A stretch of DNA of 64,000 nucleotides from Pantoea sp. SOD02. Its GTDB lineage: Bacteria; Pseudomonadota; Gammaproteobacteria; Enterobacterales; Enterobacteriaceae. Location: NCBI RefSeq assembly GCF_024707505.1, contig NZ_CP102605.1, positions 310,001 through 374,000 on the forward strand, read 5' to 3'. The notes under the pieces are model-generated. The model was not told the origin of the DNA and made no database searches. It was given only the letters and a program-made list of their open reading frames with translations. Positions 35,322-43,536 of the stretch are shown here, one piece after another (positions within the stretch are counted from its first letter, which is position 1; each line of letters opens with the position of its first letter). The translations under genes and the position numbers were made by a program.

Positions 35322-35357
35322 ATCACCCTGTGCGATAAATCCTATGCACAGGGCGAT
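35322..35357 (+). promoter_or_regulatory. Inverted repeat covering the ribosome site of the LysR gene
   Basis: Arms ATCACCCTGTGC (35322-35333) and GCACAGGGCGAT (35346-35357) match over 11 of 12 positions (the twelfth can form A-C or, in one orientation, a mismatch) with a 12-nt loop. The right arm contains AGGG, the only ribosome-site-like sequence before GTG 35362. The element could be an RNA hairpin limiting translation or a DNA operator for autoregulation. Confidence 0.45.
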
Positions 35358-35361
35358 GTGA

Positions 35362-36249
35362 GTGAACCTCAACACCTATAAATACTTCAACGAAGTCGCC
35401 GCCACGGGATCGATCAGACGGGCGGCAGATCGACTGCACGTTGCGCCTTCGGCTATCAGCCGACAGATCGCATTACTGGAACATACGCTCGGCGTAATGT
35501 TGCTGGAACGCACCAACACCGGCATCCGTTTAACCCCCGCAGGTATGATGCTGGAGCGCTTCACGCGCAAGATGTGCCGCGATCTCGACCGTATTCATGA
35601 GTCGATTAAAAACCTAAAAGGGCTGCGCGAAGGTGAGGTGAAAATATGGGTAATTGAAGCGGTGGTGCAGGCGATTTTGCCGCGCATCATGACCAGCTTT
35701 AATGAAAATTATCCGGCCATTCAATTCTCGATTAATAGCGAATCGTCCGATCGCACCATCGAAGCGATTATCCGCGATGAAATCGATATTGGCATTGTGT
35801 TTAACATGGGCGACCGCCCCGGAATTGAAGTCATAAAGCGCTGTCCTGCACCAATTCAGTGCCTGGTTTCTCCCCAGCATCCGCTGGCTCAACATCAATC
35901 CCTCAGTCTTGAAGATATTTGCGGCTATCCGGTGGCGCTGCCGGTGTCCAGTTTCGGCATGCGGCAAACCTTCGACAAAGTCACGCGCAGCCTGCATCTC
36001 AACCCGCAATCAATCGTGAACACCAATAATCTGGAACTCACCAAAGCAATGGCGATAGCCGGGCGCACCTTAACCATTGGGCCGAAACAAATCGCTGCAC
36101 GTGAAATAGATCAGCACATGTTGATTGCCATTCCAATTGATAACGAGGCGATGGAATCGGCCAATATCGAGATCTGCGTGCATCGCGACCGCACGCTCTC
36201 CTTTGCCGCCCACCAGTTTCTCAAACATGTGTGCCGGGAATTTAATTGA
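35362..36249 (+). CDS. LysR family regulator of the Rut-like cluster
   Basis: A 295-residue LysR protein: winged helix at residues ~5-62 (GSIRRAADRLHVAPSAISRQ ... LLERTNTGIRLTPAG) and a periplasmic-binding-like effector domain. It starts at GTG. It is the first gene of a same-strand run leading to the RutD/RutA-like genes 170 bp downstream, and is the only regulator in that locus, so it probably controls the cluster in response to its substrate. E. coli rut genes are controlled by the TetR-type RutR, so regulation here is different. A REP-like element follows the stop by 8 bp. Confidence 0.88.
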   Translation: MNLNTYKYFNEVAATGSIRRAADRLHVAPSAISRQIALLEHTLGVMLLERTNTGIRLTPAGMMLERFTRKMCRDLDRIHESIKNLKGLREGEVKIWVIEAVVQAILPRIMTSFNENYPAIQFSINSESSDRTIEAIIRDEIDIGIVFNMGDRPGIEVIKRCPAPIQCLVSPQHPLAQHQSLSLEDICGYPVALPVSSFGMRQTFDKVTRSLHLNPQSIVNTNNLELTKAMAIAGRTLTIGPKQIAAREIDQHMLIAIPIDNEAMESANIEICVHRDRTLSFAAHQFLKHVCREFN

Positions 36250-36257
36250 TGCGCTTC

Positions 36258-36281
36258 GTAGGGTCGCCATTCATGGCGACC
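36258..36281. repeat. REP-like A stem
   Basis: GTAG plus GGTCGCCATTCATGGCGACC, 8 bp after the LysR stop. Confidence 0.88.
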
Positions 36282-36419
36282 TGATTAATACGCCACCCTT
36301 TCCCGCGTGCTAAAACCGGCAACGCCGTGTGCTGCATTCGATATTACAGCTAGCGGAAACGCGCGTGGTACTTATTAGTCATCGCTGCATACAGGCAAAA
36401 ATCCATTAAGGGGAAAACG

Positions 36420-37226
36420 ATGCCGAGCATCATGACTAACGGAATTCGCACCCATTACGACATCGCGGGACGTGGTCCGGCCATCATTTTCGTATCTGGT
36501 CTCGGCGGCACCGCCGCGTACTGGCAGCCGCAGGTCAATGCCTTCGCGGACGAGTTTACCGTGGTGACCTACGATCAACGCGGCGCGGGGCAATCCGATC
36601 ATCCTGCTGGCCCGTACAGCATCGAAACACTGGCGGATGATCTGCAGGCACTGATTGCCGGGCTGGAGTTGGATCGCCCGATTTTAGTGGGGCACTCCAC
36701 CGGCGGTGCCATCGGCCAGATTTTGGCGGCACGCCATCCGCAACTGCTGGCAGGTATGGTGCAGTACGCCAGCTGGGCTAAATCCGACATGCATTTCAAC
36801 TGGTGCTTCCGCATGCGCCGTGCGCTGCTGATTGGCAGCACGCTGGAAGAGTATGTACACGGCAGCGCGCTGTTTCTCTATCCGCCAGAACATATCAAAG
36901 CCAACGCCGAGACTTTATCGCCCGCGCTGCTCGCCTCCGCCACGCGTTTTCCGGCTCGCGATGTGGTGCTGAGCCGCATCGACGCGATTATGGCGCACGA
37001 TGCCAGCGCGGCACTGCCAAAAATCCAGACGCCAACGCTGGTGATGTGCGCGCAAGATGACATCCTCACGCCGCCGTATCAATCGCGGCTGCTGGCCGAA
37101 AACATCCCCGGCGCGCAGCTGAAAATCGTGCCGCAGGGCGGCCACAGTTTTTCGGAAACCGAAACGCCGCTGTTTAACCAAATTACCCGCGACTTTATGG
37201 CGAGCCTTCACTCGCCAGCGAACTGA
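36420..37226 (+). CDS. RutD-like alpha/beta hydrolase
   Basis: A 268-residue alpha/beta hydrolase. The segments IIFVSGLGGTAAYWQPQ, VVTYDQRGAGQSD and ALFLYPPE follow E. coli RutD closely in order and wording. It has a full nucleophile motif GHSTGG (about residue 95), acid CAQDDILTP and His in QGGHSF. From memory, E. coli RutD has GHALG, i.e. no Ser at this place, so this protein should be a more competent hydrolase. In the Rut pathway RutD speeds the hydrolysis of a carbamate-type intermediate. It is 16 bp upstream of the RutA-like gene, within one operon. Confidence 0.82.
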   Translation: MPSIMTNGIRTHYDIAGRGPAIIFVSGLGGTAAYWQPQVNAFADEFTVVTYDQRGAGQSDHPAGPYSIETLADDLQALIAGLELDRPILVGHSTGGAIGQILAARHPQLLAGMVQYASWAKSDMHFNWCFRMRRALLIGSTLEEYVHGSALFLYPPEHIKANAETLSPALLASATRFPARDVVLSRIDAIMAHDASAALPKIQTPTLVMCAQDDILTPPYQSRLLAENIPGAQLKIVPQGGHSFSETETPLFNQITRDFMASLHSPAN

Positions 37227-37241
37227 ATCGAGGAATCTGAC

Positions 37242-38348
37242 ATGACTGATAAGAAGAATGTTGAGTTCGGCGTATTTCTGCCGGTCGGCAACGGCGGCTG
37301 GATCACCTCGACTACCAGCCCGCAGCTGCCCGCGACCTACGATTACAACAAACAGGTGGCGATCCTCGCGGAGCAACTCGGTTTTGACTTCGCGCTGTCG
37401 ATGGCGAAGTGGCGCGGCTACGGCGGCCCATCGCAGCATTGGGACGTGACGCTGGAAAGCCTGACCACCATGGCCGGCATCGCCGAAGCCACCAGCCGCA
37501 TTGGCGTGTGGGGCACGGTTCACACTATGGTGTTTCATCCAGCGGTAGTGGCAAAAATGAGTGCGGTGCTGGACCAAATCTCTAAAGGCCGTTTTGGCCT
37601 GAATATCGTGTCTGGCTCCAATCCCACCGATCAGGGGCAAATGGGCTTGTGGATGGACCTCGATCACGCCGAGCGTTACGAACTGGCCGCCGAGTGGCTG
37701 ACGGTGCTGAAGCGTTTGTGGACCGAAGATCGCGTTGACCACAAAGGCAAGCACTACGAGCTGGTCGACTGTATGTCAAACCCGAAACCGGCCGCGCCGC
37801 CGCCAATTATCTGCGCGGGCGCGTCGGATCGTGGCTTCCTATTCACCATGGATCACTGTACCGGCAGCTTTATGCTCGGTTCGGACCATGATGACTTCAT
37901 CAAAACCGGGCTGCGTGCCAAAGAGCTGGCCGCGCAGCAGGGCAAACCCGATTTCAAAACCTACGGCTTGTTCACCATCGTACCGGGCGCGACCGATGCC
38001 GAAGCGCATGAGCGCGTGGCGCTGTATGACGCGGGCGTTGACACCATCGCGCTGGATAACCAGACGCGCGAATACTCCGGCGATAAGAGCTTTAAGCAGA
38101 ACACCATGGCGCAGCGCTTTGTTTCGCAGGGCGAGCAGCGCAATTCGATGACGCGCGCCGCATTGGTGGGATCACCAGAAACTATCGGCACCAAGCTGGC
38201 CGCCATTATCAAAGGCGCGCAGCTGGATGGCGTAACGGTGATTGTGCCGGACTTTATTGACGATCTGCGTATCGTCGGCACCGAGGTGCTCGAAGTGCTG
38301 GAGCAGCACGGCGTCAACACCAACGCGCGAGCCTACCAAAACACATAG
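37242..38348 (+). CDS. RutA-like LLM-class flavin monooxygenase
   Basis: A 368-residue FMN-dependent luciferase-like monooxygenase. The opening FGVFLPVGNGGWITSTTSPQ, FALSMAKWRGYGG, GRFGLNIVSGSNPTDQGQMG and VICAG-like IICAGASDRG segments match the RutA pattern. RutA opens the uracil ring between N3 and C4 using FMNH2 and O2, so this enzyme probably opens a related cyclic amide. Reduced flavin would come from the RutF-like protein encoded 6 kb downstream. The TAG stop lies in a REP-like element (ATAGGG), so the last codons may be altered. The true substrate is unknown because RutB is missing from the cluster. Confidence 0.85.
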   Translation: MTDKKNVEFGVFLPVGNGGWITSTTSPQLPATYDYNKQVAILAEQLGFDFALSMAKWRGYGGPSQHWDVTLESLTTMAGIAEATSRIGVWGTVHTMVFHPAVVAKMSAVLDQISKGRFGLNIVSGSNPTDQGQMGLWMDLDHAERYELAAEWLTVLKRLWTEDRVDHKGKHYELVDCMSNPKPAAPPPIICAGASDRGFLFTMDHCTGSFMLGSDHDDFIKTGLRAKELAAQQGKPDFKTYGLFTIVPGATDAEAHERVALYDAGVDTIALDNQTREYSGDKSFKQNTMAQRFVSQGEQRNSMTRAALVGSPETIGTKLAAIIKGAQLDGVTVIVPDFIDDLRIVGTEVLEVLEQHGVNTNARAYQNT

Positions 38349-38446
38349 GGCCGCTATTTATGGCGACCATATAAACCAGGTGCGCATAAATGCGCACCCT
38401 ACAAAAAACGCGCCAAACCATTGTAGGGTCGCCATTCATGGCGACC
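38345..38446. repeat. Composite REP-like element: degenerate A, B, linker, A
   Basis: A decayed A copy (ATAGGGCCGCTATTTATGGC then GACC) overlaps the RutA-like stop; a B stem (GGTGCGCATAAATGCGCACC), CTAC, linker AAAAAACGCGCCAAACCATT and GTAG plus a canonical A stem follow. Confidence 0.87.
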
Positions 38447-38499
38447 ACCATAACGATAAATCCACCTTTTCCGCGATGCGGATTGCCAGGAGTCGAGCG

Positions 38500-39465
38500 A
38501 TGAAAATGAAGATGATGTTGGCTGTTGCGGTAGCGGCTGCGATCGGTTGCAGCGCGTTGGCACAAGCAGATGACAGCAAACCGCGCGTCGCGGCGCTGTT
38601 CACCCAAACCGTCACCCAAGGTTCCTGGGATATGGCGGGATATGCCGCCTTCAAATCGATGGCTACTAAAGAAGGTTCTACGCCGAGCTATCTCGAGCAC
38701 ACCACTTACGAAGCCGCGCCTTCGGTATTGCGCCAGCTGGCGTCCGACGGCGTGAAGCTGATCATCGCGCACTCATCCGGCTATTCGGCAGCAATCAAAG
38801 AAGTGGCGCCGTCATTCCCTAACACCCAGTTCGTGCTCTACTCCTACGAAGGTTCCACCAACAATTTGCCGAACTATTCGGCGTGGTCGGTGGATTGGGA
38901 TGAGTACGGCTTTGTGCTCGGCGCATTGGCGGCATCAGCGAGTAAAACCGGCCATATAGCGGTGATCAGTGGCGAACCGATTCCCTCGGCGGAGCGCACC
39001 GTGCAGTTCATCAAAAAAGGGGCTGCCTACGTTAATCCGAAAGTGGTGGTGGATTCTGCCTATGTCGGCTCGTTCACCGATGTGGCGCGCGCCAAAGAGA
39101 TTGCGACCGGTGCGATTGCGCGCGGTGCGGATTTCGTCATTCCATCAGCCGACACCGCTGACGCCGGTATTCAGCAGGCCGCCGATGAAGAGGGCGTGTT
39201 AACCATCGGTTCCTACACCGACCAAGCCAAATCCTTCCCCAATTCGATCATGACCTCAACGGTGATGAACTTTGATAAATCCTACGCCGATATTGGCAAA
39301 CATTACGCCGATCACCAGTTAGGCAATCGCATCATCACCGAAAACCTAAAAACCAACGGCTGGACGCTGTCGAAGCCGTTTGCTCACGTCGATAAAGCCG
39401 TGCAGGACAAGGTTTTTAAAGTGATGGATGACATCAAGTCCGGCAAGGTCAGGATTGAGGACTAA
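38500..39465 (+). CDS. BMP family ABC transporter substrate-binding protein
   Basis: A 321-residue periplasmic protein of the BMP/PnrA family, whose known members bind nucleosides or purines. An N-terminal signal is clear; it reads AIGCSALAQA, which can be a weak lipobox (Cys17) or a Sec peptidase site after ALAQA. Family segments include TQGSWDMAGYAAF, IIAHSSGYSAAIKEVA and a C-terminal DDIKSGKVRIED. CAGGAG precedes the ATG at 38500; the longer frame into the repeat is spurious. It is followed by ATPase and two permeases in the standard order, and it replaces the RutG-type permease of the classical pathway. The ligand is probably the heterocycle or its nucleoside. Confidence 0.88.
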   Translation: MKMKMMLAVAVAAAIGCSALAQADDSKPRVAALFTQTVTQGSWDMAGYAAFKSMATKEGSTPSYLEHTTYEAAPSVLRQLASDGVKLIIAHSSGYSAAIKEVAPSFPNTQFVLYSYEGSTNNLPNYSAWSVDWDEYGFVLGALAASASKTGHIAVISGEPIPSAERTVQFIKKGAAYVNPKVVVDSAYVGSFTDVARAKEIATGAIARGADFVIPSADTADAGIQQAADEEGVLTIGSYTDQAKSFPNSIMTSTVMNFDKSYADIGKHYADHQLGNRIITENLKTNGWTLSKPFAHVDKAVQDKVFKVMDDIKSGKVRIED

Positions 39466-39469
39466 CGCC

Positions 39470-40972
39470 ATGTCCAGCCCGCTCATCGAACTCGATCACG
39501 TCTCGAAGCGCTATCCCAATGGCTTCCTGGCGCTGGAAAAGGTGTGTCTGTCGCTGTTCCCCGGAGAGGTTCACGCGCTGCTGGGTGAGAACGGAGCGGG
39601 CAAATCTACATTAATGAACATTCTGTACGGCGTGCATGAGCCGAGCGAAGGCGGCGTGCTGATGGGCGGTCGGCAGGTCATTCACCGGCGACCGGCCGAT
39701 GCCATTGCTAACGGCATTGGCATGGTGCATCAGCATTTCAAACTGGTAGCGCCATTTAGCGTGGCGGAGAACCTCGCGCTGGTGGCACGCGGCGATCGGC
39801 GCAAAGCCTTTCGTCGCCACGCCGATATCCGCGCCTTTATGCAGCGTTACGGCGTTGATCTGGATCCGGCGGCGATTGTCGGCCACTTGCCGCTGGCGTT
39901 GCAGCAACGGGTGGAGATCCTCAAAGCGCTGGTTAATGACACGCGCGTGCTGTTGCTGGATGAGCCGTCCACCATTCTGACGCCCGCTGAAATCACCGCA
40001 CTTTACGCCACGCTGCGCCGCATCTGTGCCAGCGGAACGGCGGTTGCGGTGGTGACGCATAACGTCGATGAAGTGCTGGCGAATGCCGATCGTTACACCA
40101 TTCTGCGCCGTGGCAAAACCAACGGCAGCGGATTAACGCACAGCTGCACGCCGGATGAGCTGGTGGAGCGCATTGTCGGACGCGCCGTCAGCAGCGGCAC
40201 ACGGCTCGGCCAGCACCGCAGCGGCGGCGCAGAGCAGATGCGCCTCAGCAACATTCAGCTGCGGCCTGGCAGCGGTTCACCAGGTTTGCACGACATCAAC
40301 CTCACGCTGGCGGCGCGCGAAGTGGTAGGCGTAGCGGGCGTGGAAGGCAATGGACAAAGCGAACTGTTCGCTATTCTGGCAGGTGAGCTGCAACCGGAAG
40401 GCGGCGAAGTGGTGCGATCCAGTGACAATGTCACGTTAGCGCTAGTTCCGCAGGATCGCCATCACGAAGGTTTATCGCTGGATCTGCCGGTGTCACACAA
40501 CTTGCTCTATCCCGAAATTATGCGAGGCGCATATCGCCGCGCTGGATTACTCGATCACAAAGCGATTGCCGCGCGCGCCGAGGAGATGATCGCGCAGTCG
40601 GATATTCGCACCCATTCGCACGCCAGCCCGGCGCGTTCGCTGTCTGGCGGCAATCAGCAAAAGATCGTGGTGGCGCGTGCGCTGGCGCAGGACGCGTCGA
40701 TTATCGTGGTGTATCAGCCAACGCGCGGCCTGGATATGGCAGCGGCAGAAGCGGTGCTGATGCGCCTTGCCGAGGCGGCAGATGCCGGCACCACCGTGAT
40801 TATCATCTCTTCGAATATTGAAGAGTTGATCCGCGTTTCGGATCGCATCGTGGTGATGAACGGCGGCAGGATTACTGGCGCAGTAGCGGGAGATGAGATG
40901 AATATTGAACGAATTGGCACCCTGATGACGTCGGGGCGCGCTGCGCAGCTCGCAGGAGGTTTGCATGTCTGA
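39470..40972 (+). CDS. ABC transporter ATPase, double-domain, nucleoside (YufO/NupO) type
   Basis: A 500-residue protein with two ABC cassettes. First: Walker A GENGAGKST (about residues 42-50), a degenerate signature LPLALQQRVEI and Walker B VLLLDEPSTILTP. Second: a degenerate Walker A (GVEGNGQSE), full signature LSGGNQQKIVVARAL and Walker B region VVYQPTRGLDM. These asymmetries are normal for sugar/nucleoside type importers. ATG 39470 lies 5 bp after the BMP stop. The end overlaps the first permease by 8 bp. It powers uptake of the ligand bound by the BMP protein. Confidence 0.9.
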   Translation: MSSPLIELDHVSKRYPNGFLALEKVCLSLFPGEVHALLGENGAGKSTLMNILYGVHEPSEGGVLMGGRQVIHRRPADAIANGIGMVHQHFKLVAPFSVAENLALVARGDRRKAFRRHADIRAFMQRYGVDLDPAAIVGHLPLALQQRVEILKALVNDTRVLLLDEPSTILTPAEITALYATLRRICASGTAVAVVTHNVDEVLANADRYTILRRGKTNGSGLTHSCTPDELVERIVGRAVSSGTRLGQHRSGGAEQMRLSNIQLRPGSGSPGLHDINLTLAAREVVGVAGVEGNGQSELFAILAGELQPEGGEVVRSSDNVTLALVPQDRHHEGLSLDLPVSHNLLYPEIMRGAYRRAGLLDHKAIAARAEEMIAQSDIRTHSHASPARSLSGGNQQKIVVARALAQDASIIVVYQPTRGLDMAAAEAVLMRLAEAADAGTTVIIISSNIEELIRVSDRIVVMNGGRITGAVAGDEMNIERIGTLMTSGRAAQLAGGLHV

Positions 40973-42062
40973 TTCCGTCACATCGCTGGCACAAACCAGC
41001 GCCTCATTGCGCCGCATACTCGCGCAGCTCAGCGCATCACGATCGTTGTGGATCACGCTCAGCGCTTTTGTCGGTTCGCTGATCATCGGTTTAGCGCTGA
41101 TTGCGGCCATGGGCGTGCCGATGCGGGCGGCAATGTCCACCGCGTTTGACGGCGCGTTTGGCACGTTGCGCGCGCTGTCCGATACGCTGGTATTTATGAC
41201 GCCGCGTCTGCTGGTGGCGCTGGGCGCACTGATCGCCATTCGTGGCGGCATGTTTAATCTCGGCGGCGAAGGGCAACTGCAGATGGGCGCGATTGGTGCG
41301 ATGCTGCCGTTTCTGGCCTTTGGTGATGTTGGTGCGGCGCTGCTGCCGCTGTCGATCCTCAGCGGGGCGCTGTGCGGTGCGTGCTGGGGAGCGATTCCGG
41401 CTCTGCTGAAAGTGTGGCGTGGCATCGATGAAATCATCGTCACGCTGATGATGAATTTTATCGCCATCTACCTGCTGAAATATCTGGTGCAAGGTCCAAT
41501 GCGACCGGCCAACTCGAACTTCAATATGTCGGCGCAGCTGCCCGCCGATGGCGTATTTCAGCAGGTGATAGAAGGCACGCGTTTGCATGCTGGCGTGTTC
41601 CTCGCGCTGCTGATCGCGCTGGCGGTGTGGGTGATGCTTAATCACAGCGCTTTTGGCCTGAAACTGCGCGCCAGCGGGCAGAGTCCGCGCTTTGTGCGCT
41701 TACAGGGGCAATCCGCCGCCAAAACCGTGCTCTCCAGCATGGCGATCTCCGGCGCAGTGAGCGGCCTCGCCGGCACCTTTGAAGTGCTCGGTGTGCAATA
41801 TCGGCTAATTGATGGCTTCTCATCGGGCCTTGGCTTTGAAGGCTTAGCGGTGTCGTTTCTGGCCGGATTGCAGCCGTTTGGCGCAGTGATCGTCTCGCTC
41901 TACTTCGGTGCCATCAACAGCGCTGCGCTGGCGCTGCAAACCACTTTTTCGATTCCTGCGGCGCTCGCTGATGTGCTCGGCGGCATGCCGATTCTGATTC
42001 TGGCGGTGCTGAGCGGCGTGATGCTGGTGAAAGGGAGGCCGGTATGGAATTCAACACTGTAA
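40965..42062 (+). CDS. ABC transporter permease, nucleoside (YufP) type
   Basis: A 365-residue inner-membrane permease of the BPD_transp_2 family. Characteristic pieces are IRGGMFNLGGEGQLQMGAIG (about residues 91-110) and DEIIVTLMMNFIAIYLLKYL (about 155-175). The N-terminal ~30 residues are cytoplasmic. It overlaps the ATPase gene by 8 bp and the second permease gene by 19 bp, indicating translational coupling. Confidence 0.9.
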   Translation: MSDSVTSLAQTSASLRRILAQLSASRSLWITLSAFVGSLIIGLALIAAMGVPMRAAMSTAFDGAFGTLRALSDTLVFMTPRLLVALGALIAIRGGMFNLGGEGQLQMGAIGAMLPFLAFGDVGAALLPLSILSGALCGACWGAIPALLKVWRGIDEIIVTLMMNFIAIYLLKYLVQGPMRPANSNFNMSAQLPADGVFQQVIEGTRLHAGVFLALLIALAVWVMLNHSAFGLKLRASGQSPRFVRLQGQSAAKTVLSSMAISGAVSGLAGTFEVLGVQYRLIDGFSSGLGFEGLAVSFLAGLQPFGAVIVSLYFGAINSAALALQTTFSIPAALADVLGGMPILILAVLSGVMLVKGRPVWNSTL

Positions 42063-42985
42063 CCCTGGCGCTGTTCCTGGCGGGTGGATTGCGGCTGTGT
42101 GTGCCTGTGTTACTGGCGGCGCTGGGTGAAACCGTTTCCGAACGCGCGGGCGTGTTCACTATTGGGCTGGAAGGCTTGATGCTGTTTGGTGCATCGGCTT
42201 CGGCACTGGGACTGGCGTTGACCGGCTCGCCGGTGATGGCGCTGGGTGCGGGCATGTTGGGCGGATTGCTGGCTGCGCTGATGCTGGCATTAGGCACGGT
42301 GCTGGCACGCGCCAACCAGATCGTGATGGGCATCGGCTTCAATCTGTTCGCGATTGGCGCGACCTCGCTGATTCGCCAGCTGTGGCTGAGCGGTGCGCCT
42401 GCTGCCGGATCGATGCGCTCGGTTTCGATGCTCAAGCTGCCGGGCTTATCCGATTTGCCGGTGGTAGGTCGTGCGCTGTTTTCCCAGAGCCCGGTGTTCT
42501 ATCTGGCGGTGGTGATCGCCATTGCGCTGTGGTGTCTGCTGCGTTTTACCCGCGCCGGATTGCTACTGCGTGCGGTGGGTGAAAACGCCTTAGCGGCCGA
42601 TGCCGCCGGGCATTCGGTGCTGCGCATTCGCTTCAGCGCCACGCTGTTCACCGGACTAATGGCGGGCTTGGGCGGCGCTTACCTGTGCATCGTGGCTTCT
42701 GGTGGCACCTTCGTCGACAACATGACCGCCGGACGCGGCTATCTGGCCATCGCCATCACCATTTTTGCCCGTTGGATGCCGTTGCGCGTGCTGATGGTCG
42801 CCATCGTGTTGGGTCTGCTCGAAGCCTTACAGTTCCAGGGACAATATCTTGGCGTGGATATCGCGCCGTCGCTGCTGATGGCGATGCCATTTGTGGTGGC
42901 GCTGATTGCCTGGATCATGATGGGCAAAGCCGGTGCGGCACCGGGAGATTTAGGCCGACCTTTCTTACGTAATTCAGGGCGTTAA
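42044..42985 (+). CDS. ABC transporter permease, nucleoside (YufQ) type
   Basis: A 313-residue permease, partner of the previous one. It has the family start LGETVSERAGVFTIGLEGLM (about residues 27-46) and GVRG-like AVGENALAADAAGHSVLRIR (about 178-197) and FVDNMTAGRGYLAIAITIFA (about 223-242). Together the two permeases form the heterodimeric channel. It overlaps the first permease by 19 bp and is 24 bp before the RutC-like gene. Confidence 0.9.
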   Translation: MEFNTVTLALFLAGGLRLCVPVLLAALGETVSERAGVFTIGLEGLMLFGASASALGLALTGSPVMALGAGMLGGLLAALMLALGTVLARANQIVMGIGFNLFAIGATSLIRQLWLSGAPAAGSMRSVSMLKLPGLSDLPVVGRALFSQSPVFYLAVVIAIALWCLLRFTRAGLLLRAVGENALAADAAGHSVLRIRFSATLFTGLMAGLGGAYLCIVASGGTFVDNMTAGRGYLAIAITIFARWMPLRVLMVAIVLGLLEALQFQGQYLGVDIAPSLLMAMPFVVALIAWIMMGKAGAAPGDLGRPFLRNSGR

Positions 42986-43009
42986 TCTTTTAATTTTCAG
43001 GAGAAACAG

Positions 43010-43411
43010 ATGAATCAGGCAATTAATCCCGAAGGTTGGATCATCGGTAAAACCGCGACCGGCCTCAATCACCTCAACTGGGGCGTAAAAGCGGGCAATC
43101 ATGTTTATGTCGCAGGAATGTTATCGACCGACCCGGTGGATGGCAGCATCGTGGGTATCGGCGATATCGAAGTGCAGACGCGCCGCGTGCTCGATAGCAT
43201 CAAAGTGGTGCTGGAAGCGGCGGGCAGCAGCATGGATCACGCAGTAATGAATCAGATCTTCCTGCGCGACCTCGATGATTACCACAAATTCAACGAAATC
43301 TACGTCACCTATTTCCCCGCGCTGCTGCCCGCCCGTTTCTGCGTGAAGCTGGAGATGGTGCGCCCCGAGTTTCTGGTGGAAATCGCCACCACGGCAGTGA
43401 TTCCAGCGTAA
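43010..43411 (+). CDS. RutC-like Rid protein (enamine/imine deaminase)
   Basis: A 133-residue YjgF/Rid protein. The sequences VQTRRVLDSIKVVLEAAGSS and LPARFCVKLEMVRPEFLVEI follow E. coli RutC (PARFC..., VEIATIA) closely. The substrate-binding Arg of PAR is present, unlike the other two Rid genes of this window. RutC converts the aminoacrylate intermediate of uracil breakdown to malonic semialdehyde and ammonia; here it probably deaminates an equivalent enamine and would produce the aldehyde reduced by the next enzyme. CAGGAG precedes the ATG. Confidence 0.88.
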   Translation: MNQAINPEGWIIGKTATGLNHLNWGVKAGNHVYVAGMLSTDPVDGSIVGIGDIEVQTRRVLDSIKVVLEAAGSSMDHAVMNQIFLRDLDDYHKFNEIYVTYFPALLPARFCVKLEMVRPEFLVEIATTAVIPA

Positions 43412-43415
43412 CTCC

Positions 43416-43508
43416 GTAGGGTCGCCATTCATGGCGACCAGGTGCGCATAAATGCGCACCCTACAAAACCGGCGCAGGACAGTTGTAGGGGCGCCATTCA
43501 TGGCGACC
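43416..43508. repeat. Composite REP-like element: A, B, linker, A
   Basis: GTAG plus A stem, directly followed by a B stem, CTAC, a diverged linker (AAAACCGGCGCAGGACAGTT) and GTAGG plus an A stem. It begins 5 bp after the RutC-like stop. Confidence 0.87.
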
Positions 43509-43536
43509 GCTGCAAAGTAATAATGAGGAAATTCAC

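Noticed and set aside
38242..38499. 86-residue extension in front of the BMP binding protein
   Set aside because: It overlaps the RutA-like gene in another frame and runs through the repeat; the signal peptide starts at ATG 38500 behind CAGGAG.
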